From: Desulfobulbus propionicus
GTDB taxonomy: Bacteria > Desulfobacterota > Dissulfuribacteria > Dissulfuribacterales > DYOW01
Direction: 5' to 3'
Assembly (NCBI GenBank): GCA_020720325.1
Contig: DYOW01000010.1
Coordinates: 1 to 41,752, forward strand
DNA length: 41,752 bases
In this document: in pieces, positions 1 to 8,059 of the stretch
How the letters are laid out: each line of letters begins with the position of its first letter
Position numbering within the stretch: position 1 is the first letter of the stretch
The notes under the pieces: generated by a model
What the model saw: the letters and a program-made list of their open reading frames with translations, nothing else
Told to the model about the DNA's origin: nothing
Databases searched by the model: none
Position numbers and translations under genes: made by a program

Positions 1-50
1 AAACATCCTTGTTTTTCACCCTAAAGGGAAAAATACTAAAGCATTTTTTC

Positions 51-74
51 ATTTTTTACATCCATGTAAAAAAT
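51..74. repeat. Near-perfect 24-bp palindrome
   Basis: Two 11-base arms (ATTTTTTACAT and its reverse complement ATGTAAAAAAT) are separated by only two bases. It lies directly left of the interspersed repeat at 78-145. With so small a loop it is more likely a protein-binding palindrome or part of the repeat element than a terminator. The role is unknown. Confidence 0.5.
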
Positions 75-77
75 TTG

Positions 78-145
78 AGATTGCTTCGCTACCTTTTGCA
101 ATGACGGACATTGTCATTGCGAGGAAGATTGTTGCGAAGCAATCT
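78..145. repeat. REP/MITE-like interspersed palindromic repeat
   Basis: The outer arms AGATTGCTTCGC (78-89) and GCGAAGCAATCT (134-145) are perfect inverted repeats. Inside them GCAATGAC (98-105) pairs with GTCATTGC (113-120). The words GTCATTGCGAGGA and GAAGCAATCT are typical of a short dispersed palindromic repeat seen in many bacterial genomes, including Deltaproteobacteria. It lies in the noncoding stretch 1-272, downstream of lpxC. Only one copy is visible here, so its repeat status rests on recognition of the family. Confidence 0.65.
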
Positions 146-201
146 AATTTTTAGAGGTTGCCTTTTGGAGTTTAAAATTTAACACTATCTCAAATACAAA
201 T

Positions 202-239
202 AAAAAAAGGGAAACTTTCTCAATTATAGAAAGTTTCCC
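202..239 (-). terminator. Rho-independent terminator of lpxC
   Basis: A 12-bp perfect stem (209-220 with 228-239, loop of 7) is followed on the minus strand by a run of seven U (complement of A202-A208). It lies about 33 bases after the lpxC stop codon, so it most likely ends the lpxC transcript. Confidence 0.85.
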
Positions 240-272
240 TACCCTCACCAGAATCTTATTAAATTTTGCTTT

Positions 273-1184
273 TTAGTTGTAAGAAACCGCTGGAAATTCA
301 AAATCAGAACGGATGGTTTCGTACTCAGATTCCATTGTGGTTAATTTCCAGAGCTTATTGTTTGAATAAAGCGCTTTTGCAAACTGATAATGTAACTGAT
401 GTCCGGATTTATAAGCGCTCACCTTTCCCAAAACAGGATAACCCAAAAGAAACATATCACCTACTATATCAAGGGTTTTATGACGGGCAAATTCATCATG
501 ATGACGAAGTCCCTCTGGATTAATAACCCCTTCTGTGTCAAGGACAATGGCATTATCAAGCGAACCGCCCATAATAAGCCCCATTGCCTTTAATTTTTCC
601 ACATCACTCAGAAAACCAAATGTTCTTGCATTATAAATATCAAAAAAATTGCCCTCAGAAAGGGAAAAATTAAAATTCTGATAGGTTATAAGGGGATGAT
701 TATATGATATCTCACAAAAAACCTCAAAACCTCCCGCAGGTTTTACTTCAATTCTTTTATCTCCATGCACAAAAGAAAAGGACTCAATTATTTCAATATA
801 ATGTCTTAGTGAATTTTGCTCTTTAATACCTGTTTCCCTGATGCTTTGAACAAAAAAATCAGAACTTCCGTCACAAATAGGCGCTTCAGGGCCTGAAAGC
901 TCAACAATGGCATTATCAACATTCATACCTGAAAAAGCAGCCATAAGGTGCTCAATGGTGTGAATACGTAAATTATTAATGCCAATTACAGTGGAAAGGC
1001 TTGTATCCACAACAAAATCAAGTCTTGCAGGAATTATTGTATGTGGCATTATATCAGTTCTTAAAAAACGAATGCCGGTATTGGCAGGGGCAGGCAGCGC
1101 CCTCATTTTAATAGTTTTGCCCGTATGCAAACCAATGCCTTCTATTTGAAAGGGTTTTCTTAATGTATGCTGATATCTGTTCAA
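273..1184 (-). CDS. lpxC: UDP-3-O-acyl-N-acetylglucosamine deacetylase
   Basis: LpxC catalyses the committed step of lipid A synthesis: zinc-dependent deacetylation of UDP-3-O-acyl-GlcNAc in the cytosol. The 303-residue length is normal. Zinc ligands fit H79 (in TIEHLMAAF), H235 and D239 (in EFARHKTLDIVGDMF), with the catalytic histidine in the C-terminal GHQLHYQ segment. The start is a TTG at 1184: a minus-strand AAGGA (complement of 1194-1198) lies 9 bases upstream and the protein begins MNRYQHTLRKPFQ, as the family usually does. It is the last gene of the leftward envelope block, 255 bases beyond rmlB, and is followed by a clear terminator. Identification is secure. Confidence 0.96.
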   Translation of the reverse strand: MNRYQHTLRKPFQIEGIGLHTGKTIKMRALPAPANTGIRFLRTDIMPHTIIPARLDFVVDTSLSTVIGINNLRIHTIEHLMAAFSGMNVDNAIVELSGPEAPICDGSSDFFVQSIRETGIKEQNSLRHYIEIIESFSFVHGDKRIEVKPAGGFEVFCEISYNHPLITYQNFNFSLSEGNFFDIYNARTFGFLSDVEKLKAMGLIMGGSLDNAIVLDTEGVINPEGLRHHDEFARHKTLDIVGDMFLLGYPVLGKVSAYKSGHQLHYQFAKALYSNNKLWKLTTMESEYETIRSDFEFPAVSYN

Positions 1185-1251
1185 AATATAAAATCCTTAT
1201 GCAATCAATTTTATATTTCTATTTAGCAATTTTTATTCCGATATAAAATAA

Positions 1252-1379
1252 AATTATTTCAATTGGTTAGCATAGCATTAATTTAAGAGACTAATTATGA
1301 GCCAAAAAAGTCACAAAAACAGGATTTTTCATGAGACTTTTTTGCCACACTGTTGCTATATTAACCAACTGAAATAATT
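1252..1379. repeat. 128-bp element with 23-bp imperfect terminal inverted repeats
   Basis: The left arm 1252-1274 and right arm 1357-1379 match as inverted repeats at 20 of 23 positions (AATTATTTCA, one mismatch, TTGGTTA, two mismatches, ATA). A second nested pair, AAAAAAGTC (1304-1312) and GACTTTTTT (1335-1343), forms an inner hairpin. No ORF is present. It fills the gap between lpxC and rmlB. It could be a small non-autonomous transposable element (MITE) or a large RNA hairpin in the rmlB-lpxC spacer. No clear target-site duplication is visible. Confidence 0.5.
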
Positions 1380-1439
1380 CATCTTGAAAAAAAATAAAAA
1401 AAAATTATTATTTCAGGATTTTTAAGACTAAAATAACTA

Positions 1440-2501
1440 TTATATGTTATAAAAACCTTCAGACATTTTCTTAATGTACCAATTCACAGTCTTTTGAATG
1501 CCTGTCTTAAAGGTCTCAAGTGGCTCAAAACCCAGTTCATTTTTGATTTTAGAGTTATCAATAGCATATCTTCTGTCATGACCAAGCCTGTCTTTGACAT
1601 AACTTATTAAACTTTCAGCCTTTTTGCCTTTTGCCATAGGTGAATCAGGAAATATCTGACGCAACTGTTTATCAGTGTCAAAAATCCCATCCATTAATGA
1701 GCAAATAAGTTTGACAATATCAATATTTTTCCATTCATTACACCCGCCAACATTATAAAACTCCCCTCTTTTGCCCTTCTGGATAATTAAATCAATAGCC
1801 AGACAATGGTCTTCAACATAGAGCCAGTCCCTGACATTTAAGCCGTCTCCATAAACAGGAAGCGCAATGCCTTTTAAAACATTAATTATCATTAAAGGAA
1901 TAAGCTTTTCAGGAAACTGGTATGAACCATAGTTATTTGAACAATTACTAACAGTTATGGGAAGATTATATGTCTTGTTATATGCCCTCACAAGGTGGTC
2001 CGCCGCAGCCTTGCTTGCGGAATACGGCGAATTAGGCCTATATTGGTTGGTTTCCTTAAAGGGTGGTTCATCCGGTTTTAACGAGCCGTAAACCTCATCG
2101 GTTGATATATGATGAAATAATTTGCCTTGCATATCACCTTTTTCCCAGACTTCAAGGCTTGCCTTTAATAGATTATGCGTCCCTGTTATATTTGAGCGGA
2201 TAAATTCATCAGGACCTGTTATGGAGCGGTCAACATGGCTTTCCGCTGCAAAATGTACAATTATATCAATCTGTCTTTCAGTTAATATTTTTTTAATTAA
2301 TTCATAATCGCAGATGTCGCCTTTAATAAAATTTAATTTTTTATTATCTTTTGACTCATCAAGGTTTTTTAATGAGCCTGCGTATGTTAAGGCGTCAAGA
2401 ACAATCACATTATCATCTTTATGATTTTTAAGCCAATAATGTGTAAAATTCGAGCCAATAAATCCTGCGCCGCCAGTGATTAAAATATTTTTTTCCTGCA
2501 T
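1440..2501 (-). CDS. rmlB: dTDP-glucose 4,6-dehydratase
   Basis: RmlB (RfbB) converts dTDP-glucose to dTDP-4-keto-6-deoxyglucose, the second step of dTDP-L-rhamnose synthesis. It is an extended SDR protein of 353 residues, the usual length. The NAD-binding GGAGFIGSN is at about 10-18, the catalytic T134-D135-E136 lies in HISTDEVYG, and the YxxxK pair is Y160/K164 in YSASKAAAD. It is separated from the other rhamnose genes by a 471-base gap that holds a foreign-looking plus-strand relic and a promoter-like sequence. It is therefore probably transcribed on its own while serving the same pathway. Confidence 0.96.
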   Translation of the reverse strand: MQEKNILITGGAGFIGSNFTHYWLKNHKDDNVIVLDALTYAGSLKNLDESKDNKKLNFIKGDICDYELIKKILTERQIDIIVHFAAESHVDRSITGPDEFIRSNITGTHNLLKASLEVWEKGDMQGKLFHHISTDEVYGSLKPDEPPFKETNQYRPNSPYSASKAAADHLVRAYNKTYNLPITVSNCSNNYGSYQFPEKLIPLMIINVLKGIALPVYGDGLNVRDWLYVEDHCLAIDLIIQKGKRGEFYNVGGCNEWKNIDIVKLICSLMDGIFDTDKQLRQIFPDSPMAKGKKAESLISYVKDRLGHDRRYAIDNSKIKNELGFEPLETFKTGIQKTVNWYIKKMSEGFYNI

Positions 2502-2558
2502 GTTTTTTTATAAATTTGAATTTTTTATTTTTAAAATTTTTTTATTTTATAATAATCT

Positions 2559-2587
2559 ATAATACAAATTAATTATTAAAACCGCAA
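2559..2587 (-). promoter_or_regulatory. Sigma70-like promoter for rmlB
   Basis: On the minus strand TTGCGG (complement of 2582-2587) and TATTAT (complement of 2559-2564) are separated by exactly 17 bases. They lie 58 bases upstream of the rmlB ATG. The -35 box is imperfect, so this is a prediction from spacing and -10 quality. It suggests rmlB can be expressed independently of rmlD/C/A. Confidence 0.5.
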
Positions 2588-2617
2588 TGACTTACATCAG
2601 AATTTAATTCTAAATGA

Positions 2618-2956
2618 ATTTGTAACTTTCCTCGTTCCCAAGCTCCAGTTAAGGAAAAATTTCCAAAATTCTTATTAAAATATATACTTGACTCACAAAA
2701 CTGTGATGGAGGATTTGGTTTTAAGCCAAACACAACTTCGTTTGTTGAAAATGCCTATTTTGCTGTAAAAATACTTGAAAATTATGCTAATTTACAACCA
2801 AACAACTGCCAATCACTGCAATCATTTTTAATATCCTGTAAAAGAAAGGACAGTGGTTTTTCAAGGACATCAGGGGGTTCTTCATTTCTCGAATCAACAT
2901 ATTACAGTCTTTATGTCTTAAATTATATTAATTCTGTTCAAAGCAAAAACAATTGA
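2618..2956 (+). pseudogene. Relic of a prenyltransferase/squalene-cyclase-repeat protein
   Basis: This open frame of 112 codons has no ATG, GTG or TTG start and is bounded upstream by a TGA. It reads as two consecutive prenyltransferase/terpene-cyclase-type repeats. The first contains LDSQNCDGGFGF followed by SFVENAYFAVKILENY. The second contains LISCKRKDSGFSR followed by FLESTYYSLYVLNYI. Repeats of this kind (Q/C-x-x-DGGFG then a helix with TYYS/A) occur in protein prenyltransferase beta subunits and squalene-hopene cyclases, which have many more copies. I therefore read it as the surviving 3' end of a 5'-deleted gene, lying opposite and between rmlB and rmlD. A short expressed protein with a non-canonical start is possible but less likely. 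Confidence 0.6.
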
Positions 2957-2972
2957 CAAACTACAGGTCATT

Positions 2973-3869
2973 TCATTTAACTTCCTTCAAAACATCTATA
3001 ATATGGCGCACACCTTCCCTCCATTCTTTCTGATAAATTCCAAAGGTTTCCCAGATCAAGCTGCAATCCATAGAGCTGTTTTGAGGTCTTTTTGCGGGGG
3101 TTGGGAAAAATGTTGATGGCACAGGGATAAGTTCCGGGGCTTTTTCCAGAAATCCCCATTTTAAGCCTTCTTCAACAATAATTTTTGTAAAATTATACCT
3201 TGTGACAGTGGGTAAACCGCAATAGTGATATAATCCCCATTTTAAGGTTTCTTCCTTAAAATATTTTTTTAAAAGAAATGCAATTGCCCCGCATATGTGA
3301 GACACATAAGTGGGAGAACCTATCTGGTCATCAACAATATTTAATTTGTCTTTTGTTTTTGCCCAGTTTAATGCTGATTTAACATAATTTTTCCCGTATT
3401 TACCAAATACCCAGCTTATTCTTAATATTAAATAATCATTCATATTTTCTTTAACTGCAATTTCCCCTTCATACTTGCTTTTTGCATATTCACCTATAGG
3501 GTTTGGCTCATCGGATTCATGATAAGGTGTGGTTTTGCTGCCATCAAAGACATAATCTGTTGATATATGAATCAGGGAAACATTGTGGGTTTTGCATAAA
3601 ACTGCAAGATTTTCAGGCCCGTCCCTGTTAATCCTGTAAGCCATATCAATATCGGTTTCAGCCCCGTCCACATTGGTATAAGCTGCGGGATTTATGATAA
3701 TTTGAGGTTTGTAGGTTTTTATTGCATGCTTTATTGAATCAAAATCAGTTATGTCGAGCTGACTTCTTGACAAACCAACAGCATTAAAACCACAACGGTT
3801 AAGATATGCTGTTAACTCGTATCCAACCTGACCCGAAGCTCCGGTTATCAATATGTTCTCTGGTTTCAT
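2973..3869 (-). CDS. rmlD: dTDP-4-dehydrorhamnose reductase
   Basis: RmlD (RfbD) carries out the last step to dTDP-L-rhamnose, an NAD(P)H-dependent reduction of the 4-keto group. The protein has 298 residues. The N-terminal nucleotide-binding motif is ITGASGQVGYEL (about 8-19), the STDYVFDG segment is near 100, and the catalytic YxxxK is in YAKSKYEGE near 130. It starts with ATG 7 bases after the rmlC stop, so rmlC and rmlD are one transcription unit. Its stop lies just beyond the prenyltransferase relic. Identification is secure. Confidence 0.95.
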   Translation of the reverse strand: MKPENILITGASGQVGYELTAYLNRCGFNAVGLSRSQLDITDFDSIKHAIKTYKPQIIINPAAYTNVDGAETDIDMAYRINRDGPENLAVLCKTHNVSLIHISTDYVFDGSKTTPYHESDEPNPIGEYAKSKYEGEIAVKENMNDYLILRISWVFGKYGKNYVKSALNWAKTKDKLNIVDDQIGSPTYVSHICGAIAFLLKKYFKEETLKWGLYHYCGLPTVTRYNFTKIIVEEGLKWGFLEKAPELIPVPSTFFPTPAKRPQNSSMDCSLIWETFGIYQKEWREGVRHIIDVLKEVK

Positions 3870-3876
3870 ATTTATC

Positions 3877-4422
3877 TCAAAAAAAACTGCTTTTGTCCAT
3901 ATCTTTAATATTAAAACCCTTTAAGTCCTTTGGTGAAAGTTCGGGATTTTCAATGGGCCATTCTATATTTATCATAGGATCATTCCAAAGTATACAATTT
4001 TCTGATGATGGCTCATAAAATTCAGTGCATTTATATGAAAAATACACTCTTTCGCTTAAAACGCAAAATCCGTGGGCAAAACCAGGCGGAATCCAGAACT
4101 GTCTTTTATTCTCACCAGAAAGAATAACACCCTCCCAATGAAGAAAAGTAGGTGAATCCTGCCTCAAATCCACAGCAACATCAAAAACATCGCCTTCTAT
4201 AACCCCTACAAGCTTTCCCTGAGCATTTGGTTTCTGGTAATGAAGCCCCCTTAAGACCCCTTTTTTTGATAAAGAAAGGTTATCCTGGACAAATTCATAA
4301 TTGCCAATGGGAGCGCCATATCTCTCTTTGTGATAGGTCTCCAGAAAAAATCCCCTTGCATCCCCAAAAACATTAGGCTCAATAATCAGCAAATCCCTGA
4401 TTTTAGTTTTTATAACATTCAT
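3877..4422 (-). CDS. rmlC: dTDP-4-dehydrorhamnose 3,5-epimerase
   Basis: RmlC (RfbC) epimerises dTDP-4-keto-6-deoxyglucose at C3 and C5 in the dTDP-L-rhamnose pathway. The 181-residue cupin carries the family signature RGLHYQ with the catalytic base H61, preceded by FVQDNLSLSKKGVLRGLH. The later motifs FDVAVDLRQDSPTF and FWIPPGFAHGF belong to the same fold. It lies between rmlA and rmlD with gaps of 23 and 7 bases. Its presence confirms that the sugar made here is L-rhamnose rather than another 6-deoxyhexose. Confidence 0.96.
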   Translation of the reverse strand: MNVIKTKIRDLLIIEPNVFGDARGFFLETYHKERYGAPIGNYEFVQDNLSLSKKGVLRGLHYQKPNAQGKLVGVIEGDVFDVAVDLRQDSPTFLHWEGVILSGENKRQFWIPPGFAHGFCVLSERVYFSYKCTEFYEPSSENCILWNDPMINIEWPIENPELSPKDLKGFNIKDMDKSSFF

Positions 4423-4445
4423 AAAAAATCACCAAATAAAAAAAA

Positions 4446-5345
4446 TTAAATATCATTTATATAAACCTCATTTATGATATTCATTAAATACTCGCCATAA
4501 CCGCTTTTTGACAGTTTTTTTGCAAGATTTTCAAGCTGCTCCCTTGTAATAAATCCCTTTCTGAATGCGACTTCCTCAGGACAGCATATCTTAAGCCCCT
4601 GTCTTTCCTCAACAACCTTTACAAAATTTGCGGCGCTTAAGAGTGAATCGTGGGTGCCGGTATCAAGCCATGCAAAGCCCCTGCCCATAATCTCCACATA
4701 AAGTTCCTCTTCCTTTAGATAGACATTATTTACATCTGTTATCTCAAGCTCTCCCCTTTTGGATGGTTTTATGGATTTTGCAATTTCAATCACCCTGTTG
4801 TCATAAAAATATAATCCTGTGACTGCGTAATTTGAAAGGGGTTTTTTGGGTTTTTCCTCAATATTTGACGCCCTGCCAACTTTATCAAAGCTTACAACAC
4901 CGTATCTCTCAGGGTCTTTAACATAATATGCAAATACGGTCGCGCCTTTTTCCCTTGAAATAGCGTTATCAATAAGATTATTAATGCCATGACCGTAAAA
5001 AATATTATCTCCGAGTATGAGACACACATTGCCATCCCCGATAAAATCTTCACCTATAATAAATGACTGGGCAAGTCCTTCGGGTTTTGGCTGAATTTCA
5101 TAATAAAGATTTATTCCCCACTGGCTTCCGTCTCCCAAAAGATTCTTAAATAAAAGTTGGTCATGGGGTGTGGTAATAATCAAAATTTCTCTGATTCCTG
5201 CCATTATTAATGCAGACAGTGGATAATATATCATTGGCTTGTCATAAACTGGCATAAGCTGCTTGCTTATTGAAATTGTAAGGGGATGAAGCCTTGTTCC
5301 GCTGCCCCCTGCCAAAATAATCCCCTTAAATCTATGATTTTTCAT
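4446..5345 (-). CDS. rmlA: Glucose-1-phosphate thymidylyltransferase
   Basis: RmlA (RfbA) makes dTDP-glucose from glucose-1-phosphate and dTTP, the first and feedback-controlled step of dTDP-rhamnose synthesis. The nucleotidyltransferase motif [16 protein letters not shown] is at the N-terminus, followed by [17 protein letters not shown], and [15 protein letters not shown] lies later. I chose the ATG at 5345 (299 residues) over the upstream GTG at 5354. A GAAGGTGA ribosome site sits at good distance from the ATG, while the GTG is inside that site. The gene overlaps the end of the ABC exporter gene by 14 bases, so the two are translationally linked. Confidence 0.95.
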   Translation of the reverse strand: MKNHRFKGIILAGGSGTRLHPLTISISKQLMPVYDKPMIYYPLSALIMAGIREILIITTPHDQLLFKNLLGDGSQWGINLYYEIQPKPEGLAQSFIIGEDFIGDGNVCLILGDNIFYGHGINNLIDNAISREKGATVFAYYVKDPERYGVVSFDKVGRASNIEEKPKKPLSNYAVTGLYFYDNRVIEIAKSIKPSKRGELEITDVNNVYLKEEELYVEIMGRGFAWLDTGTHDSLLSAANFVKVVEERQGLKICCPEEVAFRKGFITREQLENLAKKLSKSGYGEYLMNIINEVYINDI

Positions 5346-7086
5346 TTTTATCACCTTCTTTTAAAGTTAAATAAAGCTCTGCGTATAATTTTGAATTTTC
5401 CATGAGATTTTCATGAGATCCTGCGGCTATTATCCTTCCTTTGTCAATAAGAAAGATTCTGTCCGCATTTTGAATGGATGTAAGCCTGTGTGCAATAATT
5501 ATTGTGGTGCGACCTTTCATTATCTTATTTATGGAGTCCTGCACAAGCTTTTCCGAGATATTATCAAGGGCGCTCGTCGCCTCATCAAGAATTAAGAGGG
5601 AAGGATTTTTAAGAACTGCCCTGGCAATAGCAACCCTTTGTCTTTGACCTCCTGATAAATTTAATCCCCTTTCTGAAAGCATGGTATCATAACTTTGCGG
5701 CATCTGCATTATAAAATCATGGGCATTTGCCACCTTACACGATTCCTCAACCTCATCAAATCCCGCGTCAGGCCTTGAGTATAATACATTATCCTTTATT
5801 GTATCTGAAAAAAGTATCACATCCTGGCTTACAACCGCAATATTACTCCTTAAAGATTTAAGGTCAGCCTCCTTTAAGGGAATATCATCCCAGTAAATCT
5901 GTCCCTTCTGAGGGTCAATAAACCTTGACACAAGATCAATTATTGTGCTTTTACCTGCGCCGCTTGGTCCAACAAATGCAATAACTTCCCCTTTATTTAT
6001 CTGAAAATCAATATTCTTAAGAACAGGTTCTTCGTCATCCTTATAGCTATAACTTACAGACTTAAATTTTATATGTTTTTTAAGACCGTCAATTTTTTTT
6101 TCTCCGCTTTTTTCAGGCTCAAGGTTCATAACGCCGTCAACCCTCTCAAGAACTCCAAGGGATTCCTGATAAACAGTATAAGCATTGCCTATCTTTTTTA
6201 CAGGGTTAAAAATAAGAATAATAGCAGTGATAATGGAAAAAAAATCACCTGCTGTCATTACCCCGGTCACAACCAGCTTGCTTCCGTACCATAGTATCAG
6301 CGCAATTGAAATTCCTGTCATAATATCAAACATATATCTTGTGGCTTCCTTAAGGTATATGACACTTGCGGAATGACGGTAATTTTTATGATTTTCACCC
6401 TTAAACTGCTTTATCTTTATTTCTTCAAGACCAAAAATCTTAACAATTTTGATGCCGGTCACAAGCTCGTTTATCCTGTGGGTGAGAATTGCCGCATATC
6501 TTTGAACTTCTTTTCTCTTTCTGCGGACATAAACACTTATTTTTCTGGTGCCTATGGCAACAACCGGAAGCATAAGAAAACTAAAAAGCGTAAGATCCCA
6601 TCTTCTATAAAGGGCGATACCCACTAAAACCATTGTTGTTGGTATCTCCACAAAAAAAGTCCTGAAACTTTCAGAAAGTATCTGGCTTAACATGCTTATA
6701 TCATTAAGCTGTCTTGAAACTAAATCAGAAGACTTGGTCTTAGCTATGCTTGATATGGGCAAAGCTGAAAGCTCAGCAAAAAAATTATTTCTCATATCCC
6801 TTACAAGCCTTAGTCCTGCTGTCCTCATAAGATATATCTGGGCAAAATCAGCGGCGCCCTTTACAATATATATAAATAAAACACCAAGCGGCAGATACAT
6901 AAGAAATTCATATCTTTTTTCAATAAAGATATGATCCATCGCGGGTTTCACAAGCCAGGCAATCAGACCATTCATGCCTGTCACCACAAGACTGAATATT
7001 ACCGCAATAATTACCCTTGCTGTGTATGGTTCTATAAGTTTCCATATCCTCTTAAAAGGAATATGGACTGGTTGTTTTTCTTTCAT
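5332..7086 (-). CDS. msbA: ABC transporter, MsbA-type lipid exporter (permease-ATPase)
   Basis: This 584-residue half-transporter has six predicted membrane helices in the first 310 residues and an ATPase domain after about 340. Walker A is GPSGAGKST (373-381), the Q-loop is VVSQD, the signature is LSGGQ (477-481), Walker B is LLILDE (497-502) and the H-loop is IIIAHRL. The family flips lipid A core or other lipids across the inner membrane. Linkage to rhamnose and lpxC genes fits a role in LPS export, but other lipid or drug exporters share this architecture. It is followed directly by rmlA. The family assignment is firm; the substrate is inferred. Confidence 0.85.
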   Translation of the reverse strand: MKEKQPVHIPFKRIWKLIEPYTARVIIAVIFSLVVTGMNGLIAWLVKPAMDHIFIEKRYEFLMYLPLGVLFIYIVKGAADFAQIYLMRTAGLRLVRDMRNNFFAELSALPISSIAKTKSSDLVSRQLNDISMLSQILSESFRTFFVEIPTTMVLVGIALYRRWDLTLFSFLMLPVVAIGTRKISVYVRRKRKEVQRYAAILTHRINELVTGIKIVKIFGLEEIKIKQFKGENHKNYRHSASVIYLKEATRYMFDIMTGISIALILWYGSKLVVTGVMTAGDFFSIITAIILIFNPVKKIGNAYTVYQESLGVLERVDGVMNLEPEKSGEKKIDGLKKHIKFKSVSYSYKDDEEPVLKNIDFQINKGEVIAFVGPSGAGKSTIIDLVSRFIDPQKGQIYWDDIPLKEADLKSLRSNIAVVSQDVILFSDTIKDNVLYSRPDAGFDEVEESCKVANAHDFIMQMPQSYDTMLSERGLNLSGGQRQRVAIARAVLKNPSLLILDEATSALDNISEKLVQDSINKIMKGRTTIIIAHRLTSIQNADRIFLIDKGRIIAAGSHENLMENSKLYAELYLTLKEGDKNEKS

Positions 7087-7095
7087 AGTAAAAAT

Positions 7096-7902
7096 TTAAT
7101 TCTTTAATTCCTCGGAACGGATTCTTGCCCCCCTCAGAGCCTCCATTATTATGCCTTTAAAACCATTCTTTTCAAGGAAAAAAAGCGCCTCAATAGTTGT
7201 TCCTCCGGGACTTGTCACCATCTCAACAAGTTCGGCCGGTTTCTTTTTTGTTTCTTTCATCATTATTGCAGAGCCAATCACGGTCTGAAGCGCAAGTTCT
7301 GTCGCCACATCCCTTGAAAGGCCTTCTCTCACACCTGCGGATATAAGGGAGTCAATAAAAAGAAAAACATAGGCAGGACCTGAACCGCTTAATGCAGTGA
7401 CAGCATCCATCATCTTTTCAGGAAGGACTGTCTCCCTTCCTATTGCGCCCATTATTTTTCTTACAACATCAAGATCATCCTCTGTGGCATTTTTGCCTTT
7501 GGATATGACAGACATTGCCTCCATGACCATAGCCGGGGTGTTTGGCATAACCCTTACAACCTTTGCAAAATCTGGAAGACCATCTTCAAGATTATTTATT
7601 GTTATGCCCGCTGCAATTGAAACAATAAGATGATTTTGATTAACACTACCCTTAAGCTCTGAAAGAACAACCTTAATTATCTGCGGTTTTACTGCAAGGA
7701 TTATTACATCAGTTAAATTCAGAAGCTCAGCGCTGTTTTGTACAATATTTACCCCAGTTTCTTCTTTTAAGTATTTTTTCCTTGCTTCCGAAGGCTCCGA
7801 AACATATACTTTTTTGATATCCAATCCGTTTTTCTGAAGACCTTTTATAATAGCCTCCGCCATCTGTCCTCCGCCAATAAATCCAATCTTGAATGAATTC
7901 AT
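7096..7902 (-). CDS. proC: Pyrroline-5-carboxylate reductase
   Basis: ProC reduces 1-pyrroline-5-carboxylate to L-proline with NAD(P)H in the cytosol. The protein has 268 residues, as usual. The dinucleotide-binding motif IGFIGGGQMAEAIIKGL starts at about residue 6. The C-terminal dimer domain has the family signatures ALSGSGPAYVFLFIDSL and MVTSPGGTTIEALFFLE. It lies 9 bases upstream of the exporter gene and may be the first gene of the leftward block. Its start region diverges from the phosphatase gene at 8060, with 157 bases between them. Confidence 0.95.
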   Translation of the reverse strand: MNSFKIGFIGGGQMAEAIIKGLQKNGLDIKKVYVSEPSEARKKYLKEETGVNIVQNSAELLNLTDVIILAVKPQIIKVVLSELKGSVNQNHLIVSIAAGITINNLEDGLPDFAKVVRVMPNTPAMVMEAMSVISKGKNATEDDLDVVRKIMGAIGRETVLPEKMMDAVTALSGSGPAYVFLFIDSLISAGVREGLSRDVATELALQTVIGSAIMMKETKKKPAELVEMVTSPGGTTIEALFFLEKNGFKGIIMEALRGARIRSEELKN

Positions 7903-8059
7903 AATGTTAAAATTATCTTCTCCTTTAGTTATTAAATAAAATTACACCTTCATGTAATAAAGCTGTAACATAATTTGATGAATATCCCTTATTATAATTT
8001 TAATTTTATTTAATAAAACATTTATCTGAAAATATAAATCATAAAGAGGTTTTTTTATT

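Noticed and set aside
266-523. Plus-strand 85-codon ORF
   Set aside because: It lies antisense to lpxC, which has full family motifs, and its translation shows no family features.
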